This document shows positions 51,909 through 61,314 of a stretch of 64,000 nucleotides of DNA, one piece after another (position 1 is the first letter of the stretch; every line of letters starts with the position of its first letter). A program made the position numbers and the translations under genes. Origin of the DNA: Acidaminobacter sp964416305 (GTDB lineage: Bacteria > Bacillota > Clostridia > Peptostreptococcales > Acidaminobacteraceae); NCBI GenBank assembly GCA_964416305.1, contig CAYQDM010000006.1, positions 62,001 to 126,000 of the forward strand. Direction: 5' to 3'. The notes under the pieces were generated by a model. That model saw only the letters and a program-made list of their open reading frames with translations. It ran no database searches and was not told the origin of the DNA.

Positions 51909-53165
51909 CTATGCGGCTTTTGCCACATCAATGTCCTGTACTCTCGTGAGTAATATGCCCCCAATGATAAACAGCAATATGATGCTGAAAACGCCATTGT
52001 TGGTGCGCCCGGTCATTTGAGTCACAAATCCGACGAGAAAAGGTCCCATAATAGCGGCAAATTTCCCGAAGATATTGTAGAAGCCAAAGAACTCATTGGC
52101 TTGTTCCTTGGGTACCAGCTTCCCAAAATAAGAACGGCTTAACGCCTGAATCCCGCCCTGAGACGTCCCTACCAGCATGGCGAGAATCCAGAAATCCAGG
52201 ACTGAGTCCAGGAAGTAGGCGTAAATACAAATCACCGTATAAGTGATAATTCCGACGAACAACATCTTCTTGCAGCCAAAGCGCTCAGCCAGTTTGCCAT
52301 AGAGCAGCGCAAAAGGGAATGCCACAAATTGAGTCGCAAGTAATATGACCAACAGATTCATTGCATCAATCCCCAGGTCAGAACCATAGGAAGTCGCCAT
52401 TTTAATAATGGTATCCACGCCGTCTATGTAGAAAAAGTAAGCAATCAAGAAGGTGAACAGGTTTTTATGAGATTTGATATTGGAAAAAGTCTTCGCGATT
52501 CGTTTGAAACTTCTCGACACTGGTTTGGACTCGATGGGTATGCCATGGACCTGGTGGACATTTTTGATGAGCGGTATGGTAAACAGGCCCCACCACAGCG
52601 CGGTAATGATGAAGGAGATTCTAAAAGCTGCCCCGATGGACAATGGCAGCCAGCCCATTTGTGAGCCTACAACCACCGCCATGCATAGTATGAAGGGGAT
52701 CGTACTGCCAATATAGCCCATGGCGAAACCCGTCGTTGAGACGCGGTCCATGCGTTCAGCCCGCGTTATATCCACTAAAAAGGCATCATAAAATACATTC
52801 GCACCTGAGAACCCGATAGCAGTCAAAATATAGACCACCAACAATCCCCACCAATAAGATTCAGGAATAAGTGATAAAAACGCCGTCGCTGCGATCCCGA
52901 TCAGCACAAACGTCACAAAAAATCGCTTTTTGAGACCCAAATAATCCGCAATCGTACCCAGCACTGGTGCCAGCATTGCCAAAAACAGCGTCGCAATAGA
53001 ATTGGCATAGCCCCAGTAAGCCGTTGACGTCGTCGCCGACCCCACATTCTCAAACACCATTTTGAAATAGAGCGGCATTATAGTTGATGTTATGGTCATA
53101 CTATAGGCACTGTTGGCCCAGTCATAAAGTGCCCAGCTTTTTTCTATCTTTGTCAGCTTCATCAT
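51909..53165 (-). CDS. UMF1-type MFS transporter
   Basis: A 418-residue major facilitator with about twelve membrane helices. The opening 'IEKSWALYDWANSAYSMTITSTIMPLYFK' is the signature of the UMF1 (Atg22-like) group. 'GTIADYLGLKKRFFV' is the MFS loop 2-3 motif and 'QGGIQALSRSYFGKLVPKEQANEFFGFYN' is another UMF1 hallmark. The yeast homologue exports amino acids from the vacuole; bacterial substrates are unknown. AGGGAT precedes the ATG. It lies 94 bases after the phosphodiesterase gene on the same strand. Confidence 0.88.
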   Translation of the reverse strand: MMKLTKIEKSWALYDWANSAYSMTITSTIMPLYFKMVFENVGSATTSTAYWGYANSIATLFLAMLAPVLGTIADYLGLKKRFFVTFVLIGIAATAFLSLIPESYWWGLLVVYILTAIGFSGANVFYDAFLVDITRAERMDRVSTTGFAMGYIGSTIPFILCMAVVVGSQMGWLPLSIGAAFRISFIITALWWGLFTIPLIKNVHQVHGIPIESKPVSRSFKRIAKTFSNIKSHKNLFTFLIAYFFYIDGVDTIIKMATSYGSDLGIDAMNLLVILLATQFVAFPFALLYGKLAERFGCKKMLFVGIITYTVICIYAYFLDSVLDFWILAMLVGTSQGGIQALSRSYFGKLVPKEQANEFFGFYNIFGKFAAIMGPFLVGFVTQMTGRTNNGVFSIILLFIIGGILLTRVQDIDVAKAA

Positions 53166-53259
53166 AGGCGATCCCTTCTCTCTCAGGACCTGCTCAGTCT
53201 CAAGTGACAGAATGAGCGGTGCCCGGCATTTTTCATAAGAATCTCATCACACTTAACAT

Positions 53260-54567
53260 TCAATCCAAGTCAAGACAAGAGAGCGGCGGTCTGACAGCCC
53301 CTTCAAGTTCTACACCAAGCCATCCGGCAAACGTCGGTGCTTCATCCAACAACGACATGGGTGCTGTGATTTCTCCAGACTTTATGCCGGCGCCCGCCAT
53401 GATCCAAACCGTGTTGTACATTGGCTTCAGCGGCGAGAAGCCATGGGTATTCCAGTGATAGAACGGCTCTCCCCTGACCGTCAGGTCAGTAATGTCCTCC
53501 ACAGGATCTGTGGCCTCCAACCGGTCATTAAAATAATATCCCTTTGAAGCTTCCAGCATAAGAAACGCGAACGGATCCGCGCCAAATGCCACAATTTCTC
53601 TATGGTGATAAATCGCCTCAATTGCCTCCTCTTCCCGTGCAAAATCTTCGACGATCTTTCTCACGTGGGCTTTGACATGCTCGAGTTCAGGACCCTTGAC
53701 ATAGAGATACGCTGACCCATCCGCCGATTTCATCAGCGCTCTGTAATCCTTGAGGCGTCCTTTGTAGTCCAGCTGAATTAATCCTCTTTCAATAAAAAGG
53801 GGATTCAGATTGACGACGCGCTCCACATCCAAGCTGCTGTGGTCCCCCAGTACGCAAACACCATAGACTTCACGATCCGGCCGGCCTTCGATCCAATCCA
53901 AGATATCTCCAAGCCTTCGGTCGTGGCGTTTCAAAGCTTCTGCGGCCATTTTGGATTTAAACCCATAATCGTGACGCTGGGAATCCAGGTCCGTATAGTG
54001 CACCAAAACCAAGTCCGGTCGTTTCTCTTCCAAAGTCGCCATGAGCGCCTGATGTGTGAAATGGTCCAGCGCCGGCTGATCTGTGCCGTGTCTCAGTTTT
54101 CCGAACCTTCGGTTCATCTCAAGCTGATACCCAGGTGATCCTGACCGCAAGGATACCAGAATTTGATTTTCCCATGGCCGGTTGGCCAAGACTTCAGGCA
54201 TGTTATAGTGAATTCCGGCCCCTGCCGTCACCGGCCAAAGCAAAGCTGCAGTCTTCATCCCCGCTCTGGCTGCAGCGTCGTACAGCGTGTCCCCCATAAG
54301 GTAGCGACGGTTCCAAAACCAATCCGGCGACGACCTCTCCGGCTGAAAAATTGTATTGTTCACAATGCCGTGATCTTTAGGCAGCCGCCCTGTCACAATT
54401 GTGGCGTGAGCGGGATAAGTCAGCGACGGGTAAATGCTTTCAACATTTTTATGCCATGCCGCTTTTTTAATCAGCCTGTCAAAGGCAGGCATGGCCGAAA
54501 TAGTCTCAAAATCCTGATCCGCAAGACCATCAAAGGATATCACAATCAAACGCCGTCTTTCCCTCAT
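53260..54567 (-). CDS. Alkaline phosphatase-superfamily phosphodiesterase (nucleotide pyrophosphatase type)
   Basis: A 435-residue protein of the type I phosphodiesterase/nucleotide pyrophosphatase family. The metal ligand and nucleophile regions are 'VISFDGLAD' and 'YPSLTYPAHATIVTG' (Thr nucleophile); further metal ligands are in 'HYTDLDSQRHDYG', 'VCVLGDHSSLD' and 'HWNTHGFSP'. It has no signal peptide, so it is probably cytoplasmic. The exact substrate is unknown. The ATG at 54567 is seven bases after GGAGG and is preferred over one two codons earlier. Its neighbours are the UMF1 transporter and, divergently, the DUF2161 gene. Confidence 0.85.
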   Translation of the reverse strand: MRERRRLIVISFDGLADQDFETISAMPAFDRLIKKAAWHKNVESIYPSLTYPAHATIVTGRLPKDHGIVNNTIFQPERSSPDWFWNRRYLMGDTLYDAAARAGMKTAALLWPVTAGAGIHYNMPEVLANRPWENQILVSLRSGSPGYQLEMNRRFGKLRHGTDQPALDHFTHQALMATLEEKRPDLVLVHYTDLDSQRHDYGFKSKMAAEALKRHDRRLGDILDWIEGRPDREVYGVCVLGDHSSLDVERVVNLNPLFIERGLIQLDYKGRLKDYRALMKSADGSAYLYVKGPELEHVKAHVRKIVEDFAREEEAIEAIYHHREIVAFGADPFAFLMLEASKGYYFNDRLEATDPVEDITDLTVRGEPFYHWNTHGFSPLKPMYNTVWIMAGAGIKSGEITAPMSLLDEAPTFAGWLGVELEGAVRPPLSCLDLD

Positions 54568-54688
54568 ATCCATACCTCCGGTTAACAGCCTAAGTTACCT
54601 TGCATTGCAACAATTTTCAGCATTATGGTATAATTCAGTTGTTTGAACCTTTAAAGACTAGTTTTTGCCGATGGAAGGGGGACCCACA

Positions 54689-55432
54689 ATGGACAAAATT
54701 CAATACGAGCGCGAGCTTTACGAACCCCTGCGTCAGCATCTCGAGGACCTTGGCTTCGACGTCCGCTCCGAGGTCAGGTCCTGCGATCTCGTCGCTAAAA
54801 AGAATGATTTAATCTACATCATAGAGATGAAGCGGCACCTTTCCTTTGATCTTCTCGCTCAGGCGGTGGAGCGTCAAAGTTATGCCGACGCCGTCTATGT
54901 GAGCATACCCAAGCCGAATAATTTCAAACAGGATAAAATATGGAAGTCGAAAATCAATGTACTTAGGCAGCTTAATCTCGGACTTCTTCTCGTCAGCAAA
55001 ACCGGCAGCACCTACATGGTGGAAGAGGCTCTGATCCCCGATTCCATCAAACCTAAACGGCAATCCTCCAAAAAGAGGACTGCCCTGGAGAAGGAGTTCT
55101 CAAACCGAAGTCTGGATCTCAACATTGCCGGCAGTACAGGTGTGCCGCTCGTAACTGCCTATCGCGAGGCAGCACTTTTTATAGCCTATTTGATCAGGAA
55201 TTATGGCCCTCAGTCCGTTGCGGTCCTTAAATCAAATGGGGCACACCCCAAAAAAACAACCAGCATTCTGAACTCAAATTACTACGGCTGGTTCTCCAGA
55301 TCCAATGACCGGATCTACGCTTTGACGCCAGAAGGCGAAAACGCATTGAAATTATACAAACCGCTTGCGGATGCCTTCCATGCTTTGGAGGCATCTACCA
55401 CGGAGGCGTTCACCGAGATTGAGAATACCTGA
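54689..55432 (+). CDS. DUF2161-type protein with PD-(D/E)XK nuclease fold
   Basis: A 247-residue protein. Residues ~10-60 show the PD-(D/E)XK core: 'RSCDLVAKKNDLIYIIEMKRH', with the Asp and the ExK pair correctly spaced, as in restriction-endonuclease-like folds; 'QAVERQSYADAVYVSIPKP' is conserved in DUF2161. The C-terminal ~100 residues look like a helical, winged-helix-like domain ('GWFSRSNDRIYALTPEGENAL'). Activity and target are unknown; it stands alone, without a methylase or other defence partner. The start at 54689 has AAGGGGG upstream. Confidence 0.72.
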   Translation: MDKIQYERELYEPLRQHLEDLGFDVRSEVRSCDLVAKKNDLIYIIEMKRHLSFDLLAQAVERQSYADAVYVSIPKPNNFKQDKIWKSKINVLRQLNLGLLLVSKTGSTYMVEEALIPDSIKPKRQSSKKRTALEKEFSNRSLDLNIAGSTGVPLVTAYREAALFIAYLIRNYGPQSVAVLKSNGAHPKKTTSILNSNYYGWFSRSNDRIYALTPEGENALKLYKPLADAFHALEASTTEAFTEIENT

Positions 55433-55463
55433 TTCATACACCTTGTTGGCAACTTGAAACATG

Positions 55464-55512
55464 AAAAAGCTGTCTGCAAAATGTTATCTTCTCATTTTGC
55501 AGACAGCTTTTT
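55464..55512. terminator. Bidirectional terminator, 20-bp perfect stem
   Basis: A 20-base arm at 55464-55483 starting with five As is exactly complementary to 55493-55512 ending in five Ts, with a 9-base loop. It separates the convergent DUF2161 and Na/Pi cotransporter genes. Confidence 0.9.
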
Positions 55513-55553
55513 AAATTATGTTGTCAAATTTTAGTTTTATATGGCACCATCGC

Positions 55554-57173
55554 TTACGCTGATAGTGTGTCCTGTACCACCTTGGCGAGGTTGGCAGAAA
55601 GATCTGACACACGCTCGAGATTACTGACGATATCCAGGAAAATTATGCCCGATTCAGGATTACAGTCGTTGTTGTTGAGGCGGTCAATATGCCCCCTGCG
55701 GCAAATTTTTTCCAGCTTGTCGACCTCATTTTCGATGTCGAAAACCTGCTGAATGGTTTCACGGTTGCCTGTCACAATGGATTCCATCGCTTTTGAAAAT
55801 GCCAGGGCCGATTTATCGTAAAGATCCTGAAGCTCCTTTCGGGAATCATCAGAAAATGGCAATCCTTTTTCAAGGGCATCCACCACTAACTCCGCGATGT
55901 TGTCCGCATGGTCGCCAATACGTTCGATGTCATTGATGTTGTTGAACAACCCATCGACCACCTTGCGGTCATAGTCCGAAAGTTTTCTGTTGGATAGTTT
56001 CACCAGATACTCAGTTATAGCTTTTTCAAGCTTATTGATCTCTTTTTCTGTCACAAAAGTCTGTTTGACTTTGGCCAGATCGCGTTCAAAGAATCCGTCC
56101 ATTGAAGAGCTTAGAGCGCTGTATGAAACATTTGCCATGTGCAGCTGCTCACGGATTGTGTTTCTAAGCGCGATAGAAGGCGTTTCCAAAATACGCTCAT
56201 CCAGGTATTTGGTCACCGTTTCACGCTCTGCGGCACCGGTGTCCGGAATAATCTTCATAGCGATTTTGATCAGGAACATTGCAAACGGAAACTGAACGAT
56301 GACGTTGATCACGTTGAACATAGTATGCGCGTTCGCAATCTGACGTCCTACGTCATTAGGATTGAGTTGAGTGACAAAATAGGCAATTGGTTTTGTTAGT
56401 ACGAGGACAAAGAGGAGTGTTCCTATTATATTGAATACAAGATGTATAATCGCAGCGCGCTTCGCGTTACGGCTGGCCCCAACAGAAGAAATCAAAGCAG
56501 TTGTACAGGTGCCAATGTTTTCACCGTATAGAATTGGCATTGCCGATGCCAGCGGAATCAGCCCTTGGGAAGCCAGAGCGATCAGGATGCCCATGGAAGC
56601 GGAGGAACTTTGAACCATCAGCGTCAACAAAAACCCCGCCAATACGCCAAGTGCAGGAACAGATCCAAAGCTGACCATCATATCTGCAAAAGCCTGTATT
56701 TCGCGCAGTGGCTTCAGCGCATCTTTAAGCGCTTCCATACCGAGAAAAAGCAGTCCGAATCCAATAAATATCTCAGCAATATTTTTCTTTTTGTCGTCTT
56801 TTGCAAGAAACCAGACAAAGACCCCTATGCCGATTGCAAGTGGCGCCCAGTGATCGAGATTCAACGATACCAGCTGACCGGTAATAGTAGTACCTATATT
56901 GGCGCCCATGATGATGCCAACCGCCTGGGTCAGCTTCATGATTCCAGCATTGACAAAACCAACAACCATAACTGTGGTCAGACTTGAACTTTGAATTATT
57001 GCAGTGACGAACATGCCCACCATGACTGCAATAAATCTATTTTTGGTTAAGAGCTCAATTATTTTTTCCATTTTCTTTCCGGCAACTTTCTGAAGCGCAG
57101 TTCCCATCATACTCATGCCAAACAGGAATAGCCCAAGCCCTCCTAAAACGCCAACACCAATTGTAAACGCCAT
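55554..57173 (-). CDS. Na/Pi cotransporter family protein with PhoU-like domain
   Basis: A 539-residue protein. The N-terminal ~310 residues are two inverted Na/Pi-cotransporter repeats with the QSSS motifs ('IIQSSSLTTVMVVGFVNAGIM' and 'MVQSSSASMGILIALASQG') and about eight to nine helices. The C-terminal ~200 residues are a PhoU-like helical bundle ('INDIERIGDHADNIAELV', 'LERVSDLSANLAKVV'). Family members carry sodium-coupled phosphate import or export; the PhoU part would sense or couple to phosphate status. A PhoP-box-like repeat lies at 57282-57298 upstream, in agreement with phosphate control. Confidence 0.9.
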   Translation of the reverse strand: MAFTIGVGVLGGLGLFLFGMSMMGTALQKVAGKKMEKIIELLTKNRFIAVMVGMFVTAIIQSSSLTTVMVVGFVNAGIMKLTQAVGIIMGANIGTTITGQLVSLNLDHWAPLAIGIGVFVWFLAKDDKKKNIAEIFIGFGLLFLGMEALKDALKPLREIQAFADMMVSFGSVPALGVLAGFLLTLMVQSSSASMGILIALASQGLIPLASAMPILYGENIGTCTTALISSVGASRNAKRAAIIHLVFNIIGTLLFVLVLTKPIAYFVTQLNPNDVGRQIANAHTMFNVINVIVQFPFAMFLIKIAMKIIPDTGAAERETVTKYLDERILETPSIALRNTIREQLHMANVSYSALSSSMDGFFERDLAKVKQTFVTEKEINKLEKAITEYLVKLSNRKLSDYDRKVVDGLFNNINDIERIGDHADNIAELVVDALEKGLPFSDDSRKELQDLYDKSALAFSKAMESIVTGNRETIQQVFDIENEVDKLEKICRRGHIDRLNNNDCNPESGIIFLDIVSNLERVSDLSANLAKVVQDTLSA

Positions 57174-57255
57174 ACTTCGCCTCCTGATTTTACTGGTTGT
57201 CTCTGTGCTAACCAGATTAATCTACATAATCACAAATTTATTAAGACACCGTGAA

Positions 57256-57298
57256 ATTCTACCAGAAATGAAGTGCTTTAGTGTAAAATCTATGTTAA
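57256..57298 (-). promoter_or_regulatory. Candidate PhoP box and extended -10 promoter
   Basis: On the minus strand TTAACA-N5-TTTACA (57282-57298) matches the tandem TT(A/T)ACA repeats with 5-base spacing bound by Firmicutes PhoP. Twenty bases later comes TG-G-TAGAAT (-10 at 57256-57261), the distance seen at Pho promoters. The transcript would lead into the Na/Pi cotransporter gene. Confidence 0.6.
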
Positions 57299-57592
57299 AT
57301 TTTACTTCCAATTAGATCATACATAACACCAAATAGCAATTCAACATTAATTCGTTTGTAAAGTTACATAAACTTCAATTTATGACGCGCTTGGACGTTT
57401 CGTCAACCAGTCTGTTGGGTATTTCTACAACAATATCATGATCATAACTATTTCAATTTGAAGGGGTGTTTATATTAGGAGAAAAGGCCATATTTCCAAG
57501 CTATTCATCAACTTTTACTCTGCGCAGTCATCTTCCTGGATGACAACCGAGTATAAGTGGTGATTTTTTATTATGAAGGAGGGGCGATTCTA
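57299..57592. other. Intergenic region upstream of the glycogen operon
   Basis: About 290 AT-rich bases between the divergent Na/Pi cotransporter and glgC genes. It must contain the glgC promoter, but no -35/-10 pair with good spacing stands out. A small hairpin TCATC/GATGA occurs near 57528-57543. No convincing small gene or RNA element was seen. Confidence 0.5.
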
Positions 57593-58735
57593 TTGAAAAT
57601 GCAGAAGAAAGAAATCGTCGCCATGATCCTGGCAGGCGGCCAGGGCTCTAGGCTAAGAGAGATTACAGACAAAATTGCCAAACCGGCAGTGCCTTTTGGC
57701 GGTAAATTTAGAATCATTGATTTTACACTAAGTAATTGCTCCAATTCAGAAATAGATACCGTCGGCATTCTAACACAGTATCAGCCTTTGGAACTGAACT
57801 CACATATAGGCATAGGGAGTTCATGGGACCTGGACAGGAATTTTGGCGGCGTTAAAATTCTTCCGCCTTATTTTGACAAAGAAGGCAGCCGTTTTTACAT
57901 GGGCACCGCAAATGCAATCTATGAAAACATGAACTTTATTGATGCCTATAACCCTGACTATGTCCTGATCCTTTCAGGAGATCATATCTATAAGATGGAT
58001 TACCAGAAAATGCTCAACACACACAAGGAAAAACATGCAGATTTAACTATTTCCGTCATAGAAGTGCCTTGGGATGAAGCTTCGCGATTTGGCCTGTTAA
58101 GCGCAGATGAAAACGACATGATTTTTGAATTTCAGGAAAAGCCGGACGAGCCTAAGTCCAATCTAGCTTCCATGGGGATCTACATCTTCAGTTGGCCGGT
58201 TCTCAGAGCATGCCTGATAGAAGATCACAATTCACAAGACAGCTCCTCAGACTTTGGCAAAGACATCATTCCAAAAATGGTCGAGGGACATCATAAAGTT
58301 TACGCCTATCGTTTCAGCGGCTACTGGCGCGATGTCGGTACTGTTGAAAGCCTGTGGGAATCCAATATGGATTTGCTTGGTCTGAACAACGAACTAAATC
58401 TGCATGACAAATCCTGGAGAAACTATTCTGTCAATCCGATCAGTCCACCGCAATACATAAGTCCATTCGGCAGGGTTGAAGGCTCCATAGTGAATGAAGG
58501 CTGCGTTATTGAGGGACATGTTATAAAAAGCGTCATTTCCACAGACGTTCATGTTGGACGGAACTCCGTTGTTCAAAACACAATCGTCATGCCAAATACA
58601 AATATTGAAGATGATGTTCAAATAGATTACGCCATTATATTGAGTGACATCACTGTTAAGAGCGGCACGGTTGTCAAGGGCACAAGAGACCATATCGCCG
58701 TCTATCCATCGGAAGGAGGCGAAAACCATGAATGA
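57593..58735 (+). CDS. glgC: Glucose-1-phosphate adenylyltransferase catalytic subunit
   Basis: A 380-residue enzyme that makes ADP-glucose from glucose-1-phosphate and ATP, the first committed step of glycogen synthesis. The nucleotide-binding 'AMILAGGQGSRLREITDKIAKPAVPFGGKFRIIDFTLSNC' opening (in part: GGQGSRL), 'LILSGDHIYKMDY' with the catalytic Asp, 'FQEKPDEPKSNLASMGIYIF' and the C-terminal left-handed beta-helix repeats are present. The TTG at 57593 has GGAGGGG 8 bases upstream; an ATG two codons later is possible. It overlaps glgD by 8 bases. Confidence 0.95.
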   Translation: MKMQKKEIVAMILAGGQGSRLREITDKIAKPAVPFGGKFRIIDFTLSNCSNSEIDTVGILTQYQPLELNSHIGIGSSWDLDRNFGGVKILPPYFDKEGSRFYMGTANAIYENMNFIDAYNPDYVLILSGDHIYKMDYQKMLNTHKEKHADLTISVIEVPWDEASRFGLLSADENDMIFEFQEKPDEPKSNLASMGIYIFSWPVLRACLIEDHNSQDSSSDFGKDIIPKMVEGHHKVYAYRFSGYWRDVGTVESLWESNMDLLGLNNELNLHDKSWRNYSVNPISPPQYISPFGRVEGSIVNEGCVIEGHVIKSVISTDVHVGRNSVVQNTIVMPNTNIEDDVQIDYAIILSDITVKSGTVVKGTRDHIAVYPSEGGENHE

Positions 58736-59846
58736 TGTCATGGGCATCATCAACTTAAGCGAATCTGAGGAACAAATAAAAGACCTGACTCTTGGCCGTT
58801 CACTCGGAGCGCTGCACATTTTTGGACGCTATAGAATTATCGATTTCCAGCTTTCTAATATGGTGAACAGCGGTTTGTCGAACGTGGCCATCTTCACTTA
58901 CGGCAAGTCGCATTCCATCATGCTGCATGTCGGCAGCGGAAAGCATTGGGGACTGGACCGCAAACGTGACGGGCTTTACATTTTCTATCCGGAGATCAAT
59001 TCTGAAGATAACATCAGACGACTTGGTGACCTTGAAAACTATAGAAACCATCTTGATTATCTTCAAAACTCAACCCAAAAGTACGTCCTTCTCTCCAGAA
59101 GTTATATGCTGTGCAACATCGATTATAAAGATGTAGTTCAACATCATAGAAATTCAGGGTCTGATGTGACTATAGTCTACAAGACAATCGAAAAATCCTA
59201 TGACCGCTTTCCGAACTGCGACACGCTGACACTGGATGATCAGAACCGCGTCATCGGCATAGGAAAAAACCTAGGCAAGGAAGAGCGGTACAACGTCTCC
59301 ATGGAAATGTACGTCATGAAGCGCGAACGGTTGATTAAGATTATCGAATCCGCGATTCAAAGAGGCGACGCCCGTTTTCTGAAGGAAGCCATCTTTCAGC
59401 GACTGCCGGAACTTAAAGTCAACGCTTATCGCTTCAACGGCTATTTAAGCTGCATCCAAACCATCAACAATTACTTTGAGACCAATATGGAACTCCTCAA
59501 TACTCAGCTCTGCGAGGAGCTTTTCAACAAGTACGGACCTATTTATACCAAGGTCATGGACGCGCCTTCAACCTACTATTCAGAAGACAGCTACGTCTCC
59601 AACTCCCTTGTAGCGAATGGCTGCATCATCGAAGGAAAAGTTGAAAATTCAATCATCCACAGGGATGTGCGAATAAAAAAAGGCGCCGTCGTCCGCAATT
59701 CAATATTATTGCCGTATGTCACCGTGAGTGAAGCCACTAATTTAAACTATGTCATCCTTGATAAACACGCCACGATCACGCCGCGAAAAATGCTCTTCGG
59801 CGATCAAAGCAATCCTTTCGTCATCAAGAAGAACATGGTCCTGTGA
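58728..59846 (+). CDS. glgD: Glucose-1-phosphate adenylyltransferase regulatory subunit
   Basis: A 372-residue GlgC paralogue. It lacks the N-terminal GGxGxRL loop: the matching stretch reads 'LTLGRSLGALHIFGRYRIIDFQLSNMVNSG', and the catalytic GDH triplet is replaced by 'LLSRSYMLCNIDY'. This is the pattern of GlgD, the non-catalytic subunit that stimulates GlgC in Firmicutes. The beta-helix C-terminal domain is kept ('VANGCIIEGKVENSIIHRDV'). The start at 58728 has GGAGG upstream and overlaps glgC. Confidence 0.93.
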   Translation: MNDVMGIINLSESEEQIKDLTLGRSLGALHIFGRYRIIDFQLSNMVNSGLSNVAIFTYGKSHSIMLHVGSGKHWGLDRKRDGLYIFYPEINSEDNIRRLGDLENYRNHLDYLQNSTQKYVLLSRSYMLCNIDYKDVVQHHRNSGSDVTIVYKTIEKSYDRFPNCDTLTLDDQNRVIGIGKNLGKEERYNVSMEMYVMKRERLIKIIESAIQRGDARFLKEAIFQRLPELKVNAYRFNGYLSCIQTINNYFETNMELLNTQLCEELFNKYGPIYTKVMDAPSTYYSEDSYVSNSLVANGCIIEGKVENSIIHRDVRIKKGAVVRNSILLPYVTVSEATNLNYVILDKHATITPRKMLFGDQSNPFVIKKNMVL

Positions 59847-59871
59847 TCCGGCATAAAGGAGGCCTACCCAC

Positions 59872-61305
59872 TTGAAAATTCTTTTTGTAAGCTCTGAAGC
59901 ACTTCCACTCAGCAAAACCGGAGGACTGGCTGATGTTGCATTTTCCCTGCCAAAAGCCCTAGCAGAAGAGGATGTCGACATCAGGGTGATCACCCCCTAT
60001 TACAGCACCATAGCCGCCGCATTGGTAGAACACGCTGATTTTCTGGGTTCCAAAACCATTCACATGAATTGGCGTAATCAATACATGGGTGTCCACGAAA
60101 TCCACTTTGGCAAAGTCATTTACTATCTGATAGACAACGAGTATTATTTTAAGCGCGATCAGCTTTATGGATACTTTGATGACGGCGAACGCTTTTCCTT
60201 TTTTTCTAAAGCAGTACTTGAAGCTATTGATATGACACATTTCGAGCCGGATGTCATCCATTTGAACGACTGGCATACCGCAATAGTGCCCTACCTCCTC
60301 AAAACCCAATATGCCAAAGATCCCCGCTATGCCCAGACAAAATCCGTTTTCACCATACACAATCTCAAGTATCAGGGGGTTTTCGAACGCGGTTTCCTGG
60401 AAGATATGTTTGGACCGGAAAGTGCTTTTCATGGGGATGGCCGCCTGGTATTTGGAAGCGGAATCAACTACATGAAAGCCGGGATCCGATTTGCTGATAA
60501 AATTACTACGGTCAGCGAAACTTATGCAGAAGAGATTCTGACGCCATATTTTGGCGAAAAACTGGAATGGGACCTCAACTACCGTCGTCATGATTTGGTT
60601 GGACTTACCAACGGTATCGATTATGACGATTACAATCCCAAAACTGATGCAAGACTATTTTTCAATTATGACCACACCTCCCCTGAAGGCAAGCGCGCGA
60701 ACAAGGCGAAGCTCCAATCCCTTTCAGGACTGACCGTAGATGAAAATGCACCGCTCATTGCCATAGTGTCCCGACTTGTAGACTCAAAAGGCTTTGACCT
60801 GATAGAGCGCGTCATGCCCGAGATGTTCGATCTCGGGGTTCAAATGATCGTCCTGGGTACAGGGGATTATCATTACGAAAATCTCTTTAAATACTATTCC
60901 CAGAGATTCCCTAATCGACTGAAAGTTTATGTGGAGTTCAACGCTACTTTGGCACAAAGAATCTATGCCGGCTCGGACCTCTTCCTAATGCCGTCAAGAT
61001 TTGAGCCTTGCGGCCTTGGACAACTGATTGCGCTGCGGTATGGCTCCATCCCAATTGTAAGGGAAACAGGCGGCCTCAAAGATACCGTAGTGCCATATAA
61101 CCGCTTTACCGGTGAAGGCACCGGTTTTACATTCACAAATTACAACGCACACGAAATGTTGGATCAGATCCGGGATGCGGTTGAACTGTTCCAAACTAAT
61201 CAGGAAAACTGGAATGCGCTTGTTCGTCAAGCCATGTCTGCTGATCACAGTTGGAAGCGCTCGGCGCATCACTATTTGGAGATCTATCGCAACTTAGGAA
61301 AGTAA
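59872..61305 (+). CDS. glgA: Glycogen synthase (ADP-glucose)
   Basis: A 477-residue GT5-family glycosyltransferase that extends alpha-1,4-glucan from ADP-glucose. The N-terminal 'LFVSSEALPLSKTGGLADVAFSLPKAL' has the KTGGL motif that binds ADP-glucose; 'VIHLNDWHTAIVPYLLK', 'FTIHNLKYQG' and the C-terminal 'LMPSRFEPCGLGQLIALRYGSIPIVRETGGLKDTV' (in part: SRFEPCGLGQL) with the catalytic Glu are intact. It starts at TTG after AAAGGAGG. 25 bases after glgD and 9 before glgP. Confidence 0.96.
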   Translation: MKILFVSSEALPLSKTGGLADVAFSLPKALAEEDVDIRVITPYYSTIAAALVEHADFLGSKTIHMNWRNQYMGVHEIHFGKVIYYLIDNEYYFKRDQLYGYFDDGERFSFFSKAVLEAIDMTHFEPDVIHLNDWHTAIVPYLLKTQYAKDPRYAQTKSVFTIHNLKYQGVFERGFLEDMFGPESAFHGDGRLVFGSGINYMKAGIRFADKITTVSETYAEEILTPYFGEKLEWDLNYRRHDLVGLTNGIDYDDYNPKTDARLFFNYDHTSPEGKRANKAKLQSLSGLTVDENAPLIAIVSRLVDSKGFDLIERVMPEMFDLGVQMIVLGTGDYHYENLFKYYSQRFPNRLKVYVEFNATLAQRIYAGSDLFLMPSRFEPCGLGQLIALRYGSIPIVRETGGLKDTVVPYNRFTGEGTGFTFTNYNAHEMLDQIRDAVELFQTNQENWNALVRQAMSADHSWKRSAHHYLEIYRNLGK

Positions 61306-61314
61306 GGTGACCCT

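Noticed and set aside
54689..55432. DUF2161 nuclease-fold protein as a restriction system
   Set aside because: No methyltransferase or specificity gene is adjacent, so only the fold is reported.
57574..57597. Seven-codon frame overlapping the glgC start
   Set aside because: Its ATG is part of the sequence around the glgC ribosome binding site and has no ribosome binding site of its own.
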